Positions 25,766 through 35,286 of a stretch of 64,000 bases of DNA are shown piece after piece. Below the pieces are notes generated by a model. That model was not told where the DNA came from, did no database searches, and saw only the letters and a list, made by a program, of their open reading frames with translations. The stretch is taken from assembly GCA_002297505.1 (NCBI GenBank), contig DBLQ01000059.1, positions 53,805 through 117,804 on the forward strand, given 5' to 3'. Source of the DNA: Flavobacteriales bacterium UBA720 (GTDB lineage: Bacteria; Bacteroidota; Bacteroidia; Flavobacteriales; Weeksellaceae). A program made the position numbers and the translations under genes. The first letter of the stretch is position 1; every line of letters begins with the position of its first letter.

Positions 25766-26857
25766 CTAGATGATAAGCTTTGGTTCCTCTTCGAGTTCTT
25801 TATCCTGATTGGGAATTTCCAAAGGTGGCGGCACATCGTCGCCGGAAAACTCGTCTCTGTACACCTGGATCAATAAAACGGTGAGTGACATCAGAATCGG
25901 ACCAAAAATTAAACCCATAAATCCAAAAATGTTCATACCCATGATAATTCCAAAAACCGTAATGAGCGGGTGAATATCTTCTAATCTTTTCAGCAAGGTA
26001 AACCTTAGCAAATTGTCTGTGAGGCCCACGATAATTAATCCATAAACCAGTACGCCGACGCCCGGGCCAGTCTGGCCTTCGGCAATCATAAAAATTGCTA
26101 CCGGAGCATAGATGATTGCGGCACCAACCACAGGAAGCATAGATGCCAAAACTGTGAGTGCAAATAGTAGCATAGGACTTGGTGCTCCGAAAATCCAGTA
26201 TCCGATCAGCGCAACAAATCCTTGCCCCAAAGCAACAACCGGGATTCCAATGGCATTTGCCATCACCAGTTTTACGAATTTATCGCCCAGCAATTGTGTA
26301 TTGGTCTTCTTAAAAGGCATGGCGCGGGCCACAATTTTTTCAAAAAACCGCGGCTTTACAAACATAAAATACAAGATGAAATACATCGACGAAATGATGG
26401 TAAATGTATTGAATGTAGTGCTGAGCGCCTTGGTAGAAAATGTGCCGGCAAAGTTGGTAACTTTCGCAATATTCTCTTTACTCAGAATATCAAATCCAAC
26501 TTTCTGATAAACAAACTGATGGATTTTTTCCAGAAAAACATTGAACTTTTGCATGTAAGCCTGAGCATTGTCTAGCTTCGCAACCATCTGGTCTATAGTA
26601 AAATAGATGGGAATGATTAGAACAATCAGTGAAGCCAGCATCAGGACTGTGGCTGATAGCCAAGGCTTCCAGTTTTTTTCTTCGATCAGGTAGAAATTAT
26701 ATTTTCTGCAAATGATGTAGAGTGTAACAGCACCAAGAACAGCGGGTATAAATAATGCCAGATTCCAACAAATCAATCCTACCAGCACGCATATTAAAAG
26801 TATGAGTGCTATCTGTTTTATAACAACAGAGTCTATTTGTTTACCGGAATCTGACAT
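25766..26857 (-). CDS. AI-2E family (PerM-like) transporter
   Basis: The 363-residue polytopic membrane protein has about eight helices. Hydrophobic pairs lie near residues 9-45, 62-84, 145-165 and 205-330, and there is a long amphipathic insertion after the third helix (YFTIDQMVAKLDNAQAYMQK, then FNVFLEKIHQF). The conserved C-terminal half contains GQGFVALIGYWIFGAPSPML, LASMLPVVGAAIIYAPVAIF and PLITVFGIIMGMNIFGFMGL. The family includes exporters of AI-2 and Na+/H+ antiporters, so the substrate is open. The acidic C-tail ends in EEEPKLII. Confidence 0.9.
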   Translation of the reverse strand: MSDSGKQIDSVVIKQIALILLICVLVGLICWNLALFIPAVLGAVTLYIICRKYNFYLIEEKNWKPWLSATVLMLASLIVLIIPIYFTIDQMVAKLDNAQAYMQKFNVFLEKIHQFVYQKVGFDILSKENIAKVTNFAGTFSTKALSTTFNTFTIISSMYFILYFMFVKPRFFEKIVARAMPFKKTNTQLLGDKFVKLVMANAIGIPVVALGQGFVALIGYWIFGAPSPMLLFALTVLASMLPVVGAAIIYAPVAIFMIAEGQTGPGVGVLVYGLIIVGLTDNLLRFTLLKRLEDIHPLITVFGIIMGMNIFGFMGLIFGPILMSLTVLLIQVYRDEFSGDDVPPPLEIPNQDKELEEEPKLII

Positions 26858-26876
26858 AGTTTATTGGATTAAATTA

Positions 26877-27629
26877 CTAATTTATTGTTTTTATTTCTCG
26901 TGGTAAAGCAACGTAAGCGCAGTAAGCAGAGTACATTGTAGAGTAGTAAAACATGTAAGTAAAAACTATACCAATACAGCAGGCTATTATCCCAAGCGCA
27001 GAGCAGATATATGCCAATAGATTGAGAAGTAATATATCGACATAATGGTTTTTTGCTATATCAATAGATTTTTTAAGAGCTTCAAAAGCTGACGCATTTT
27101 GGAATAATAAAAACGGAAAACCTAAAAATAGGAATGGCATTATGAAAATGGCAGGTATGTAAAATAACCAAGAAGAAATTCCTGCCGCGATTGCAAATAT
27201 AAATCCATACAGTGCAATGTTCAAGAAATTTTGCTTGAAACCGATAAATAAATCTGAAAATTGAATCTGTTGATTAAGGTTCCTTTTATGTGCGACGAAG
27301 ATAGTTCCGACTACTAAAGGAGAAAAAAGAAAAATATTAAAAAGAGAAGCACCTCCGGCAAAGGTTAAAAATGGTGTTCCTCTGTACAATTCTTTATACA
27401 TATCGGCATCATATCCACCAAGGGAACGGGATGTCTGGCCCATATCCATAGCGGCTGCCCAAAAGCCGGTCACAGTTGCAAGGATAGAAATTCCTATTAC
27501 AAAGATAATTCCAGCAACCAGCGGATAGACAAACGTGCTTTTATAAATTTCAAAGGCATGGGAGATGATACTACCGGAATCTCTGTTAGGAACCTTTCCG
27601 GTCATTTCGAATTCATTAAAATTTTCCAT
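26877..27629 (-). CDS. Membrane protein, DUF-type with multiple helices
   Basis: The protein of about 250 residues begins MENFNEFEMTGKVPNRDSGS. The frame is open to 27656, but Met 27629 gives the compact start. It has about six hydrophobic segments (STFVYPLVAGIIFVIGISIL; LFSPLVVGTIFVAHKRN; IALYGFIFAIAAGISSWLFY; FIMPFLFLGFPFLLFQNASA; LLNLLAYICSALGIIACCIG). The block FEALKKSIDIAKNHYVDILL is typical of Bacteroidetes membrane proteins of the DUF975/glycerophosphoryl-diester-like fold. Its function is unknown. The next gene upstream is a paralogue-like neighbour. Confidence 0.75.
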   Translation of the reverse strand: MENFNEFEMTGKVPNRDSGSIISHAFEIYKSTFVYPLVAGIIFVIGISILATVTGFWAAAMDMGQTSRSLGGYDADMYKELYRGTPFLTFAGGASLFNIFLFSPLVVGTIFVAHKRNLNQQIQFSDLFIGFKQNFLNIALYGFIFAIAAGISSWLFYIPAIFIMPFLFLGFPFLLFQNASAFEALKKSIDIAKNHYVDILLLNLLAYICSALGIIACCIGIVFTYMFYYSTMYSAYCAYVALPREIKTIN

Positions 27630-27701
27630 AAAGTTATTTTTGTAGTTGATACTCAAAACTACACAAAAATTTCCTTAAATGGATGAACTCTATAAAAATT
27701 A

Positions 27702-28406
27702 TTACTCGAAACTGCCGACCAGACGCTTATACAGGACATAAATCACAGCATTCCAAAATGGGAACGTAACGAAAATCCCAAAAAAGAACATAATCAGGCC
27801 GCTGTAGGATATCAAAATCGAAATTACGGTAGCCATTATCAGCAAAAGCAGATTGTTTCTGAACACCTGCGTACTGATTCGGAAAGCCTGAATGATGGTA
27901 AAATTCTTAAAGAAAATAAGAGCTGGCGTCATCAGCAACATTGGAATCCAGATGATGGTTAAAAAACTCAGATAGTGGTTGAAGAAATTCCAAGCCAGAG
28001 CATATATCAGGAAAATAAAAAAATAATGCCCCTGGAAGCCGGCAAAGAGGTCAGACATCTGTGGCTGTTCGCCCAGATCCAGTTTTCTGTATATTTTAAG
28101 AAAGCCAATATTCATCGGGAAGATGACAGATTTAATCACCAAAGTCGCCATCACAAAGGATAAAGCATTTTCCGTCTGCATAATGGCACTGTATTTCTCC
28201 GTAAAAGTTTTGAAATCCGAATAAAACAGATGCTGGATTTTCATAATCTCATCAAAAAGCCCATAGTAGCGGTATGCGTACATGGCGGCAAACATGAAAA
28301 TAGAAAGATAAAGGACACTGAAAAGGACCTGAAACGGCAACGTCCGCATCCAGTATTGATAGGCTTCTGATATGATGTTTCCGATTTGCGGTTTTGGCGT
28401 CGTCAT
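27702..28406 (-). CDS. Membrane protein resembling its downstream neighbour
   Basis: The protein of about 234 residues starts MTTPKPQIGNIISEAYQYWM; Met 28406 is preferred because the extra 15 residues run into the promoter region of the divergent pabB. Its layout is the same as the gene at 26877-27629: six helices and a central LLMTPALIFFKNFTIIQAFR followed by ISTQVFRNNLLLL. Both likely arose by duplication. The upstream region has a TACTTTTG -7-like box on the minus strand. Its function is unknown. Confidence 0.75.
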   Translation of the reverse strand: MTTPKPQIGNIISEAYQYWMRTLPFQVLFSVLYLSIFMFAAMYAYRYYGLFDEIMKIQHLFYSDFKTFTEKYSAIMQTENALSFVMATLVIKSVIFPMNIGFLKIYRKLDLGEQPQMSDLFAGFQGHYFFIFLIYALAWNFFNHYLSFLTIIWIPMLLMTPALIFFKNFTIIQAFRISTQVFRNNLLLLIMATVISILISYSGLIMFFFGIFVTFPFWNAVIYVLYKRLVGSFE

Positions 28407-28468
28407 TATTTTAATTTTTGCAAAAGTAGAGGATTGAAGTTGATAAACCACATTTTTAGTCTTTTATC

Positions 28469-28497
28469 TTGTCTCTATCATCTTTTTTCTATTTTTG
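28469..28497 (+). promoter_or_regulatory. Promoter of the pabB-like gene
   Basis: TTG (28469-28471), 18 bp and TATTTTTG (28490-28497) form a full -33/-7 pair. It ends 5 nt before the ATG at 28503 and helps fix that start over the longer open frame from 28386. Confidence 0.65.
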
Positions 28498-28502
28498 TTT
28501 CT

Positions 28503-29474
28503 ATGTTTCAGAATCCACAATTACAAAAAATGGACGCGCTGTCAGAGAATCAAGAGCCTTTCTTTTTTCTGATCAATTTTTTGATGGATGAGATCAGGAT
28601 TTTCACCAGAAACGAAATTGAAAATGGAGCTTTGTTGATTGATTTTCCGAATCTTACAAACGTCAATCATCAGCACGCAACGATCCGGGATTTTAGTTGG
28701 AAATCATTTCCCGAGACGTTAGAAGATTATAAAAAAGGATTCGAAATCGTTCAGGATCATCTCAGAAAAGGGAATTCTTATTTAACGAATTACACTACCA
28801 AAACGGAAATCGAGACCAGTCTGAGTTTGGAAGATATTTTCAATTTCTCAAAGGCCCAGTATAAAGTTTTGGTTCCTGATGAATTCGTTTTTTTCTCGCC
28901 GGAAACATTTGTGGAAATTGTCGATCACAAGATTTTGACGCATCCGATGAAAGGCACCATCGACGCAGAAATTCCTGATGCGGAACGAATTCTGAAAAAC
29001 AATCCGAAGGAAAAAGCAGAACATTATACCGTTGTCGATTTGCTCAGAAACGATCTGAGTATGGTTGCGGATGAGGTTCAGGTCAAAGAATTTCAAAGAA
29101 TCGATTACATCAAAACTAAGCAAAAAAACCTCCTGGCGATGAGTTCCGAGATTGAAGGCACCATCAAGCCGGAATTTCGAACTAAAGTCGGTACAATACT
29201 CCAAAAACTTCTGCCGGCTGGTTCCATTTTGGGCGCGCCAAAACCCAAAACGCTGGAAATCATTCTGGAAGCTGAGCAATCTGACCGCGGATTCTACACC
29301 GGAATTGCAGGCTATTTTGACGGAAAAAACCTCGATTCCTGCGTGATGATTCGGTTTATCGAAAAAGAAAACGGAAAACTCTTTTTCAAAAGTGGTGGCG
29401 GCATCACGCACCAAAGTGACCTGAATGGCGAATACGAAGAAATGAAACACAAAATCTATGTCCCGATTTATTGA
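28503..29474 (+). CDS. pabB: Aminodeoxychorismate synthase component I-like (chorismate-binding)
   Basis: The 323-residue chorismate-utilising enzyme makes 4-amino-4-deoxychorismate for folate. Motifs include GNSYLTNYTTKTEI, FFSPETFVEI, THPMKGTID, KEKAEHYTVVDLLRNDLSMV, LPAGSILGAPKPKTLEII and DRGFYTGIAGYFDGKNLDSC. The chorismate-binding core is complete, but the N-terminal domain of long PabB/TrpE proteins is short. No pabA amidotransferase is nearby. The 3' end overlaps the class IV aminotransferase gene by 17 bp, fitting a PabB-PabC pair. Confidence 0.9.
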   Translation: MFQNPQLQKMDALSENQEPFFFLINFLMDEIRIFTRNEIENGALLIDFPNLTNVNHQHATIRDFSWKSFPETLEDYKKGFEIVQDHLRKGNSYLTNYTTKTEIETSLSLEDIFNFSKAQYKVLVPDEFVFFSPETFVEIVDHKILTHPMKGTIDAEIPDAERILKNNPKEKAEHYTVVDLLRNDLSMVADEVQVKEFQRIDYIKTKQKNLLAMSSEIEGTIKPEFRTKVGTILQKLLPAGSILGAPKPKTLEIILEAEQSDRGFYTGIAGYFDGKNLDSCVMIRFIEKENGKLFFKSGGGITHQSDLNGEYEEMKHKIYVPIY

Positions 29475-30084
29475 AAGCATCAAAGTGGAAGACCGAAAAA
29501 TTTTCCTCAAAGAACTTCATCAGAAAAGAATGAATGAGACTTTTTCGCATTTTGGAAAAGAATGCAAAATCAATATTCATAGTGTATTCCTCAATCTGAA
29601 ACATGATGAAGCCGGCCTCTATAAATTCCGCATCGAGTATGATTTGGACAATCAATTCAAGACTCAAATGATTCCGTATGCAATTTCCGAAATAGATGAT
29701 TTTGAATTGGTTATTGATAATGAAATCGATTATAGCTTTAAGTCTGCTGACAGAACTCCATTACAAAAATTAAAAGACGGAAGTAATGCAGATGAAGTCA
29801 TTATTGTGAAAAATAATCAGATCACGGACACATCCTATTCCAACCTTTTGTTTTTGAAAGGTAAAACCTGGTTCACGCCGAAAAGCTATCTTCTGAATGG
29901 TGTAATGAGGCACCATCTTCTGGAAAAAAAAGAAATTCAGGAAACCGAAATTACTTTAGATAACATTAAACAATTCACACATTTTCAGCTTATTAATGCA
30001 TTGAATGACTTCGATGATATGTTTATTTATCCCATTGAAAAAATCATTAATCTTCCGAAAGAAGAATCTGACTTTGAGTATTAA
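29458..30084 (+). CDS. Class IV aminotransferase-like (4-amino-4-deoxychorismate lyase candidate)
   Basis: The 208-residue PLP-fold protein is short for the class (usually 270 or more) and lacks part of the N-terminal domain. It retains SFKSADRTPLQKL (a candidate PLP Lys), the strand block EVIIVKNNQITDTSYSNLLF and KGKTWFTPKSYLLNGVMRHH, ending in FTHFQLINALNDFDD. Position behind pabB with a 17-bp overlap supports a role in p-aminobenzoate formation. Activity of this short form is inferred from context. Confidence 0.78.
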   Translation: MSRFIESIKVEDRKIFLKELHQKRMNETFSHFGKECKINIHSVFLNLKHDEAGLYKFRIEYDLDNQFKTQMIPYAISEIDDFELVIDNEIDYSFKSADRTPLQKLKDGSNADEVIIVKNNQITDTSYSNLLFLKGKTWFTPKSYLLNGVMRHHLLEKKEIQETEITLDNIKQFTHFQLINALNDFDDMFIYPIEKIINLPKEESDFEY

Positions 30085-30533
30085 TTTAGAATTAATTCCA
30101 TTTGCGGAAGAAATCGATTTTTCACAGATAATTCCAATTTGTTGTAAATGCTAAAGCCAAATTTAGAATAAAATTTTTCTGCGTTAGGGTCAGCATCTAA
30201 AATTATTTTTTCAATATTAAGACTTTTGGCTTTATCAATGAAATCAGTCATCAACAGTTTTCCAATTCCTGAACCAATATATTCCGGCAAAATAAATAGA
30301 AAATCAAGCTTTACAATATTATTTTCAAGTTTCAAAAAAGAATAATAACCAATAATTTGTCCATCGGAAATCAATTTAAAAGTTTCATTTAAGCTAATAT
30401 ATTCAGGAGTTATTGTGAGGTCATCTTTCCATTTATCGAGTAATTCTTTATCGTAACCCCAAAAGGCTTTTCCTAAATAAGTAATCTTACTTAGAATGGT
30501 GTGGTCATTTTCTTGAGCCCTTTCGATTTGCAT
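30081..30533 (-). CDS. GNAT family N-acetyltransferase
   Basis: The 150-residue protein contains a GNAT fold. The acetyl-CoA-binding motif is FILPEYIGSGIGKLLMTDFI (Q/RxxGxG/A type), and the later strand is KIILDADPNAEKFYSKFGF. The acceptor is unknown. The gene overlaps the 3' end of the convergent aminotransferase gene by 4 bp and is 3 bp downstream of menD, so it is probably transcribed with menD. Confidence 0.88.
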   Translation of the reverse strand: MQIERAQENDHTILSKITYLGKAFWGYDKELLDKWKDDLTITPEYISLNETFKLISDGQIIGYYSFLKLENNIVKLDFLFILPEYIGSGIGKLLMTDFIDKAKSLNIEKIILDADPNAEKFYSKFGFSIYNKLELSVKNRFLPQMELILN

Positions 30534-30536
30534 AAT

Positions 30537-32216
30537 TTATTTCAACGCTTCAAAATACTGCTTCAAAATATCCGCATTATTACATTCCGAAGTCATTACT
30601 TCCAGAATCTTAGGTTTTGGATTGGACTTGAAAAAGTTGGGCAAAACGCGGTCAAGAGAAATCTCGTCTTCGACCCTTGTATAATCGAATCCGAAATTTT
30701 TGGCTAATAATTCAGCATTTCTGTGATGTTGCGTGGCGATGAACTCGTCCAGGGCATTAGTTCCGCTTGGCCCAGGAATGATTCTGAAAATGTTGCCTTC
30801 CCCATTATTAAAAATTACAATTCTCGTATATGGCGGAATGTACTGGTTCCAAAGTCCGTTGATGTCGTAGAAAAACGATAAGTCGCCGGTAATCAGAATC
30901 GTTGGTTCATCTTCCATCATCGCAAATCCCATCGCTGTAGAAGTACAGCCGTCTATGCCGCTGGTGCCGCGGTTGCAATACACATCATATTTCTGATATT
31001 CAAATAATTGCGCATATCGGATGGCGGAAGAATTGGAAAAATGAATCCGGTAATTGTTAGGAATCTGATTCGACAATTGATTAAAAAGATAGAAATCCGA
31101 AAACGGCGCTTTTTTGAGATACTCTTCGTGTTTCGCATCTTTTTTATCTTTCCGGACGTCCCATAAATTAAAAAACGGTTTTGGCTCTAAATTGATGGAT
31201 TTCAGTAATTTGGAGAAGAAGATCTCCGGTTTAACTTCTATTTTTTGGGTCAAAGCAAAATAAGTATCAGGTTGCCAGTAATGATCGATGTGCCAGTGCT
31301 GCTTCGGCTTCGCTTTTCTCAGAAATTGCTTCACACGTTTTGATACCACATTTTGACCAATCGTAATCAGCAAATCCGGAGCGTAAGTCTGGTAATCTTC
31401 TTCGGTGAAATCGGTCACATAACGGTCAACATGAGCAAAAAATTTGTCGTGCTGCAGGTTGGAATTCATTTCCGTCAAAACGACAACGCTGTGATTTTTA
31501 ACCAGTTGTGATAGTTGCGCTTCCAGTTCCGGATTTGGATCCAAAGTGCCAGCCAGAATCATAATGCGCTTCGAAGTATTCCAATCCGCAATGAGATTGG
31601 ATGAAATATCGTAACTCTTTTTCTGAATGGTTTTCTCAACAGCCGGCATCACGGGCAACTCGTCCAGAAGGTTGTAAAGTGGCTCTTTCAAAGGAATATT
31701 GATATGAACCGGGCCGCTTTTCTCAATGCAGAGTTCAACCGCTTTTTTGATCGTTTCGAAGTTGTAATCATCAGCGGAGAGTTCTGAGCCTGTCGAAGAA
31801 TCATCTTCCAGCAATTCAAAATCGCCGTAAGAATGTTGCTGAAAAATATTTTTCTGACGAATGGTTTGTCCATCAAAAATATCAACAAAATCTGCAGGCC
31901 TGTCCGCTGTGAGAACCAAAAGCGGAACGTTCTGATAAAAGGCTTCCACCACCGCAGGATAATAATTGGTTGCAGCCGAACCGCTTGTACAGGTAATCGC
32001 AACGGGTTTCTTGATTGATTTTGCCATTCCCAATCCCACAAAAGCCGCCGCTCTTTCGTCCACAATACTGTAACACTGGAAGGCATCAATCTCGGAAAAA
32101 TGAATCGCCAGCGGTGCGTTTCTGGATCCTGGAGAAATGATGATTTTGTCGATGCCGTATTGTTCAAGGATATGAGCGAGAATCTGGATGCTTCGTTTTG
32201 CGGAATATTGCTTCAT
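30537..32216 (-). CDS. menD: 2-succinyl-5-enolpyruvyl-6-hydroxy-3-cyclohexene-1-carboxylate synthase
   Basis: The 559-residue ThDP enzyme joins isochorismate with 2-oxoglutarate in menaquinone synthesis. It begins YSAKRSIQILAHILEQYGID and has ISPGSRNAPLAIHFSE, the catalytic-Glu segment YSIVDERAAAFVGLGMAKSI, CTSGSAATNYYPAVVEAFYQ and the ThDP-binding TILITGDLSFFYDINGLWNQ. Length and order are normal. Menaquinone is the quinone that PyrD and CydAB in this window would use. Confidence 0.96.
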   Translation of the reverse strand: MKQYSAKRSIQILAHILEQYGIDKIIISPGSRNAPLAIHFSEIDAFQCYSIVDERAAAFVGLGMAKSIKKPVAITCTSGSAATNYYPAVVEAFYQNVPLLVLTADRPADFVDIFDGQTIRQKNIFQQHSYGDFELLEDDSSTGSELSADDYNFETIKKAVELCIEKSGPVHINIPLKEPLYNLLDELPVMPAVEKTIQKKSYDISSNLIADWNTSKRIMILAGTLDPNPELEAQLSQLVKNHSVVVLTEMNSNLQHDKFFAHVDRYVTDFTEEDYQTYAPDLLITIGQNVVSKRVKQFLRKAKPKQHWHIDHYWQPDTYFALTQKIEVKPEIFFSKLLKSINLEPKPFFNLWDVRKDKKDAKHEEYLKKAPFSDFYLFNQLSNQIPNNYRIHFSNSSAIRYAQLFEYQKYDVYCNRGTSGIDGCTSTAMGFAMMEDEPTILITGDLSFFYDINGLWNQYIPPYTRIVIFNNGEGNIFRIIPGPSGTNALDEFIATQHHRNAELLAKNFGFDYTRVEDEISLDRVLPNFFKSNPKPKILEVMTSECNNADILKQYFEALK

Positions 32217-32369
32217 TGGGGAAAATTACTGTCGTTTTTATTAAAGCCAAATAGAAATATAGAACTATTTTGACTTTTGTTGAAGTGAAAATAGATTTTA
32301 CATACGAAACTATGGTATCTATCTGGTTTTTTCAAATGCAAATCTAATCAAAAGCAATTAAAATTTTAA

Positions 32370-33458
32370 TCAAAACAATCGCAATTGCTGCGTCCTGCTT
32401 CCTGTGAAATGTTCGGTCGTCAAAACAGCTCTTTCCCGATTATTAAAAAATTTCTTCTTCCCGATTTCGAAGGTTTTGTGGATCATCTCTGCTATCTGAC
32501 CTTCACCCTGATACCTTGCGAAAAATCTTTTTTCACCAAGGTTTCCGCCGCGCATAGAGCGGATGAGATTCAGGACTTTGTCTTTCCGGTCGGGGAAATG
32601 CGCTTCCAGCCATTGGACGAAAACGGGTTCAACCGTGTCGTTGAGTCTTACCAAGGTGTAACCGCAACTTCTGGCGCCGGCATCGGAAACGGATTTCATG
32701 ATGCCAAGACTTTCATCACTCGTCAAACCAGGAATGACCGGCGCAATCATTACATTCACAGGAATATTTTTCTCCGATAAAACTTCAATGGCTTTCAGCT
32801 TGTTTTTTGCGGTTGAAGTTCTTGGCTCCATTACGCGTCTCAAGTCCTCATTAAGTGTCGGAATGCTCATATTGACCGAAATTAGATTGTTCTCCGCCAT
32901 TTTTTCAAGAATATCCAGGTCTCGCAGAATCAAAGCGTTTTTTGTGATAATTGATATGGGATGTCTGTAATCCAGACAAATCTGAAGCAATTTTCTGGTG
33001 ATTTCAAATTGTCTTTCAATGGGTTGATAGCAATCGGTATTGCCAGAAAGCATAATCGGTTTTGGAATGTAAGATTTTTTCTGAAAGGTTTTTTCCAACA
33101 ATTGCGGCGCGTTTTTCTTGACCATCAGCTTTCTTTCAAAATCTACACCTGCGCTGTAACCCCAAAATTCGTGCGTCGGTCTTGCAAAACAGTAGGAACA
33201 GCCGTGCTCGCAACCCTGATACGGATTCATCGAATAGTCCATCATTAGATCCGGACTTTTGATCACATTGATAATCGTCTTTGGGAAAACTTCCGTCACC
33301 TGTGTCTTGATGTTGTCCAGTTCATAATCTTCCGGCTCGAAGGTATATCTTTCGAAGCGGTTGATGACGTTGCGTTGTGCGCCCTGGCCTTTTGGAATTT
33401 GCGAGTTCAATGTTTCGGATTGAAAGTTTAGAGTTATTAAAGTTTCAATTGTATGCAA
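32370..33458 (-). CDS. PA0069-family radical SAM protein (SplB-like)
   Basis: The 362-residue protein carries the radical SAM cluster motif in NPYQGCEHGCSYCFARPTHE (CxxxCxxC). It also has KPIMLSGNTDCYQPIERQFE and SIITKNALILRDLDIL, and the end RYQGEGQIAEMIHKTFEIGK. The N-terminal GQGAQRNVINRFERY is typical of the PA0069 group. It should reductively cleave SAM; the substrate is unknown. The first 20 residues are of uncertain start. It is monocistronic. Confidence 0.9.
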   Translation of the reverse strand: MHTIETLITLNFQSETLNSQIPKGQGAQRNVINRFERYTFEPEDYELDNIKTQVTEVFPKTIINVIKSPDLMMDYSMNPYQGCEHGCSYCFARPTHEFWGYSAGVDFERKLMVKKNAPQLLEKTFQKKSYIPKPIMLSGNTDCYQPIERQFEITRKLLQICLDYRHPISIITKNALILRDLDILEKMAENNLISVNMSIPTLNEDLRRVMEPRTSTAKNKLKAIEVLSEKNIPVNVMIAPVIPGLTSDESLGIMKSVSDAGARSCGYTLVRLNDTVEPVFVQWLEAHFPDRKDKVLNLIRSMRGGNLGEKRFFARYQGEGQIAEMIHKTFEIGKKKFFNNRERAVLTTEHFTGSRTQQLRLF

Positions 33459-33553
33459 AACATTGAACTTGAAACTTTAAATCTTTAACGATAAAATTAT
33501 CACTTGAAAAATGAAAAATATCTTAAAATTCCGGAAAGTTTTCCACAAAAAAA

Positions 33554-33573
33554 TCCGGCTCTTGCGAACCGGA
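33554..33573 (-). terminator. Terminator of the small membrane-protein gene
   Basis: On the minus strand TCCGGtTC-gcaa-GAgCCGGA forms a short stem followed by seven T's. Confidence 0.6.
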
Positions 33574-33601
33574 AATTCAATATAATTAAATAGAGTTGGT
33601 G

Positions 33602-33796
33602 TTATAGGAAGGCGTCCAGCTCCACACCGTCATTCGGGTGTGCATAAGACTTGTCTGACTTTCCGAAAAGCATATGGTGGTCGGAATAGTCTGTGTTATA
33701 AACTTTTTCGCGGAAATATTTTCTGGCCGCAAATATTCCCAGAACTGTGGCAGTTCCGAAAAGTCCTGCGAATATGATTTCGATACTGTTCTTCAT
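33602..33796 (-). CDS. Small single-helix membrane protein
   Basis: The 64-residue protein starts MKNSIEIIFAGLFGTATVLG, with one transmembrane helix (about 5-23). A basic flank (ARKYFREKVYN) and an acidic/His-rich tail (DHHMLFGKSDKSYAHPNDGV) follow. Met 33796 is chosen over the longer frame from 33826, which adds ten unlikely residues. It has a short terminator downstream. I do not recognise the family. Confidence 0.6.
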   Translation of the reverse strand: MKNSIEIIFAGLFGTATVLGIFAARKYFREKVYNTDYSDHHMLFGKSDKSYAHPNDGVELDAFL

Positions 33797-33948
33797 AAAA
33801 TAATATTTGTCCCAACTTGTAAGCAAATAGTGTTCCTTTTATTTTCTTCAGGCTTATTTTACCGTTCAGACGAAAATTTTTACAGTTCGGTAATATATTA
33901 TTGTTTACCTTCTCTGATTAAAATAATTTTGAACCAAGAAATTAAGAA

Positions 33949-35268
33949 ATGAAAAGAAAAAATATCATATCACTGCTTTGGGTCGGCTTCGGCATCAACC
34001 TTTTTTTCTTCATCGTAGACAGCGATGAGAAGACCGTGGAGAACTTTTTCTACGGCTTACTGATCTGTCTGATGTACTCCTTGTTCATTGGAATCAGTAA
34101 TGGACTGACCAACGAGTTCCTCAACAAAAAATTTCCGTGGGCAGAACAGACCAGAACCCGGACGATCTTCGGAATCATTGCGCTGGTCATTGTGAATGTT
34201 GTGGTAAGTTACCTCTGCGGTTATCTCAATTTTGTAGTGATCCAGAAAACGGCGACTGTGGAAACGTTCTTTTCCAGTAAATATAATTTTATCAACTGGT
34301 TCACTATTAATATAGCTTTGATGATTTCAGCTTTTCTCCACGCCAAAGGTTTTATGGAGGAACTGAAAAAGAATACGAAGAAGGAAGTCGTAGAGCAGAA
34401 GCTGATCGCCAAATCTGCCAATGCCCAATTCGAATCGTTGAAGAATCAGTTGGATCCGCATTTTTTGTTCAATTCTCTGAATGTTTTAACCGCTCTGATC
34501 GACGAAAATCCGGAACAGGCGCAGAAATTCACGACCTCTATGTCTAAGATTTACCGTTACGTTCTGGAGCAGAAGGACAAAGAAATGGTAAAAGTGGAGG
34601 ATGAAATAGAATTTGCCAAAATCTACTGCAATCTTTTGAAAACCAGATTCGAGGACAGTGTTGATTTTAATTTTGATGTGAGCCAGGATGATTTGCAAAA
34701 ATTCGTGGTTCCGCTTTCCTTGCAATTGTTATTAGAAAACTGCATCAAACATAATTTTGCGACATCTTCTAAACCTTTGAACATCAGAATCTTTACGGAA
34801 GGAAAATTCCTTTGCATCGAGAACAATCTCCAAGTAAGAGAGCAACTGAAAGAAAGTGCAGGAATTGGATTGGCGAATATCGTTCAGCGCTATGCACTGC
34901 TTACAAAAGACAATGTTTTTATTGAAAAATCGGAACAAACCTTTAAAGTCAAAATCCCCATATTAATCGAAAAAAATTCTCAAACAATGACAACTTACAC
35001 CTCAGAAAACACAGAAAATATCGCTTACGAAAGAGCGGTGAAAAGAGTAAAAGAACTGAAAGGATTCTATGGAAACCTGATCTCCTACTGCATCGTGATT
35101 CCATTTTTAGTGATCATCAATCTATTAACTTCGCCGGAACAGCTTTGGTTTTATTGGCCAATGTTAGGCTGGGGTATCGGACTTCTGGCGCACGGAATGA
35201 ACACTTTTGCCATCGGCAGAAATTGGGAAGAAAAAAAGATCCGCGAAATAATGAACAATCAGAAATAA
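33949..35268 (+). CDS. LytS-type sensor histidine kinase with C-terminal 2TM domain
   Basis: The 439-residue protein has four N-terminal helices (about residues 8-25, 35-50, 73-95, 115-132). A His_kinase domain follows with the phospho-acceptor in FESLKNQLDPHFLFNSLNVL (His171), and an ATPase region includes PLSLQLLLENCIKHNFATSS and SAGIGLANIVQRYALL. From residue 359 a 2TM domain is fused (YERAVKRVKELKGFYGNLIS ... GIGLLAHGMNTFAIGRNWEE). The same domain is repeated by the next two genes. It likely pairs with the LytTR regulator at 36551. Confidence 0.9.
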   Translation: MKRKNIISLLWVGFGINLFFFIVDSDEKTVENFFYGLLICLMYSLFIGISNGLTNEFLNKKFPWAEQTRTRTIFGIIALVIVNVVVSYLCGYLNFVVIQKTATVETFFSSKYNFINWFTINIALMISAFLHAKGFMEELKKNTKKEVVEQKLIAKSANAQFESLKNQLDPHFLFNSLNVLTALIDENPEQAQKFTTSMSKIYRYVLEQKDKEMVKVEDEIEFAKIYCNLLKTRFEDSVDFNFDVSQDDLQKFVVPLSLQLLLENCIKHNFATSSKPLNIRIFTEGKFLCIENNLQVREQLKESAGIGLANIVQRYALLTKDNVFIEKSEQTFKVKIPILIEKNSQTMTTYTSENTENIAYERAVKRVKELKGFYGNLISYCIVIPFLVIINLLTSPEQLWFYWPMLGWGIGLLAHGMNTFAIGRNWEEKKIREIMNNQK

Positions 35269-35286
35269 TTTAAAAAATCAATCACA

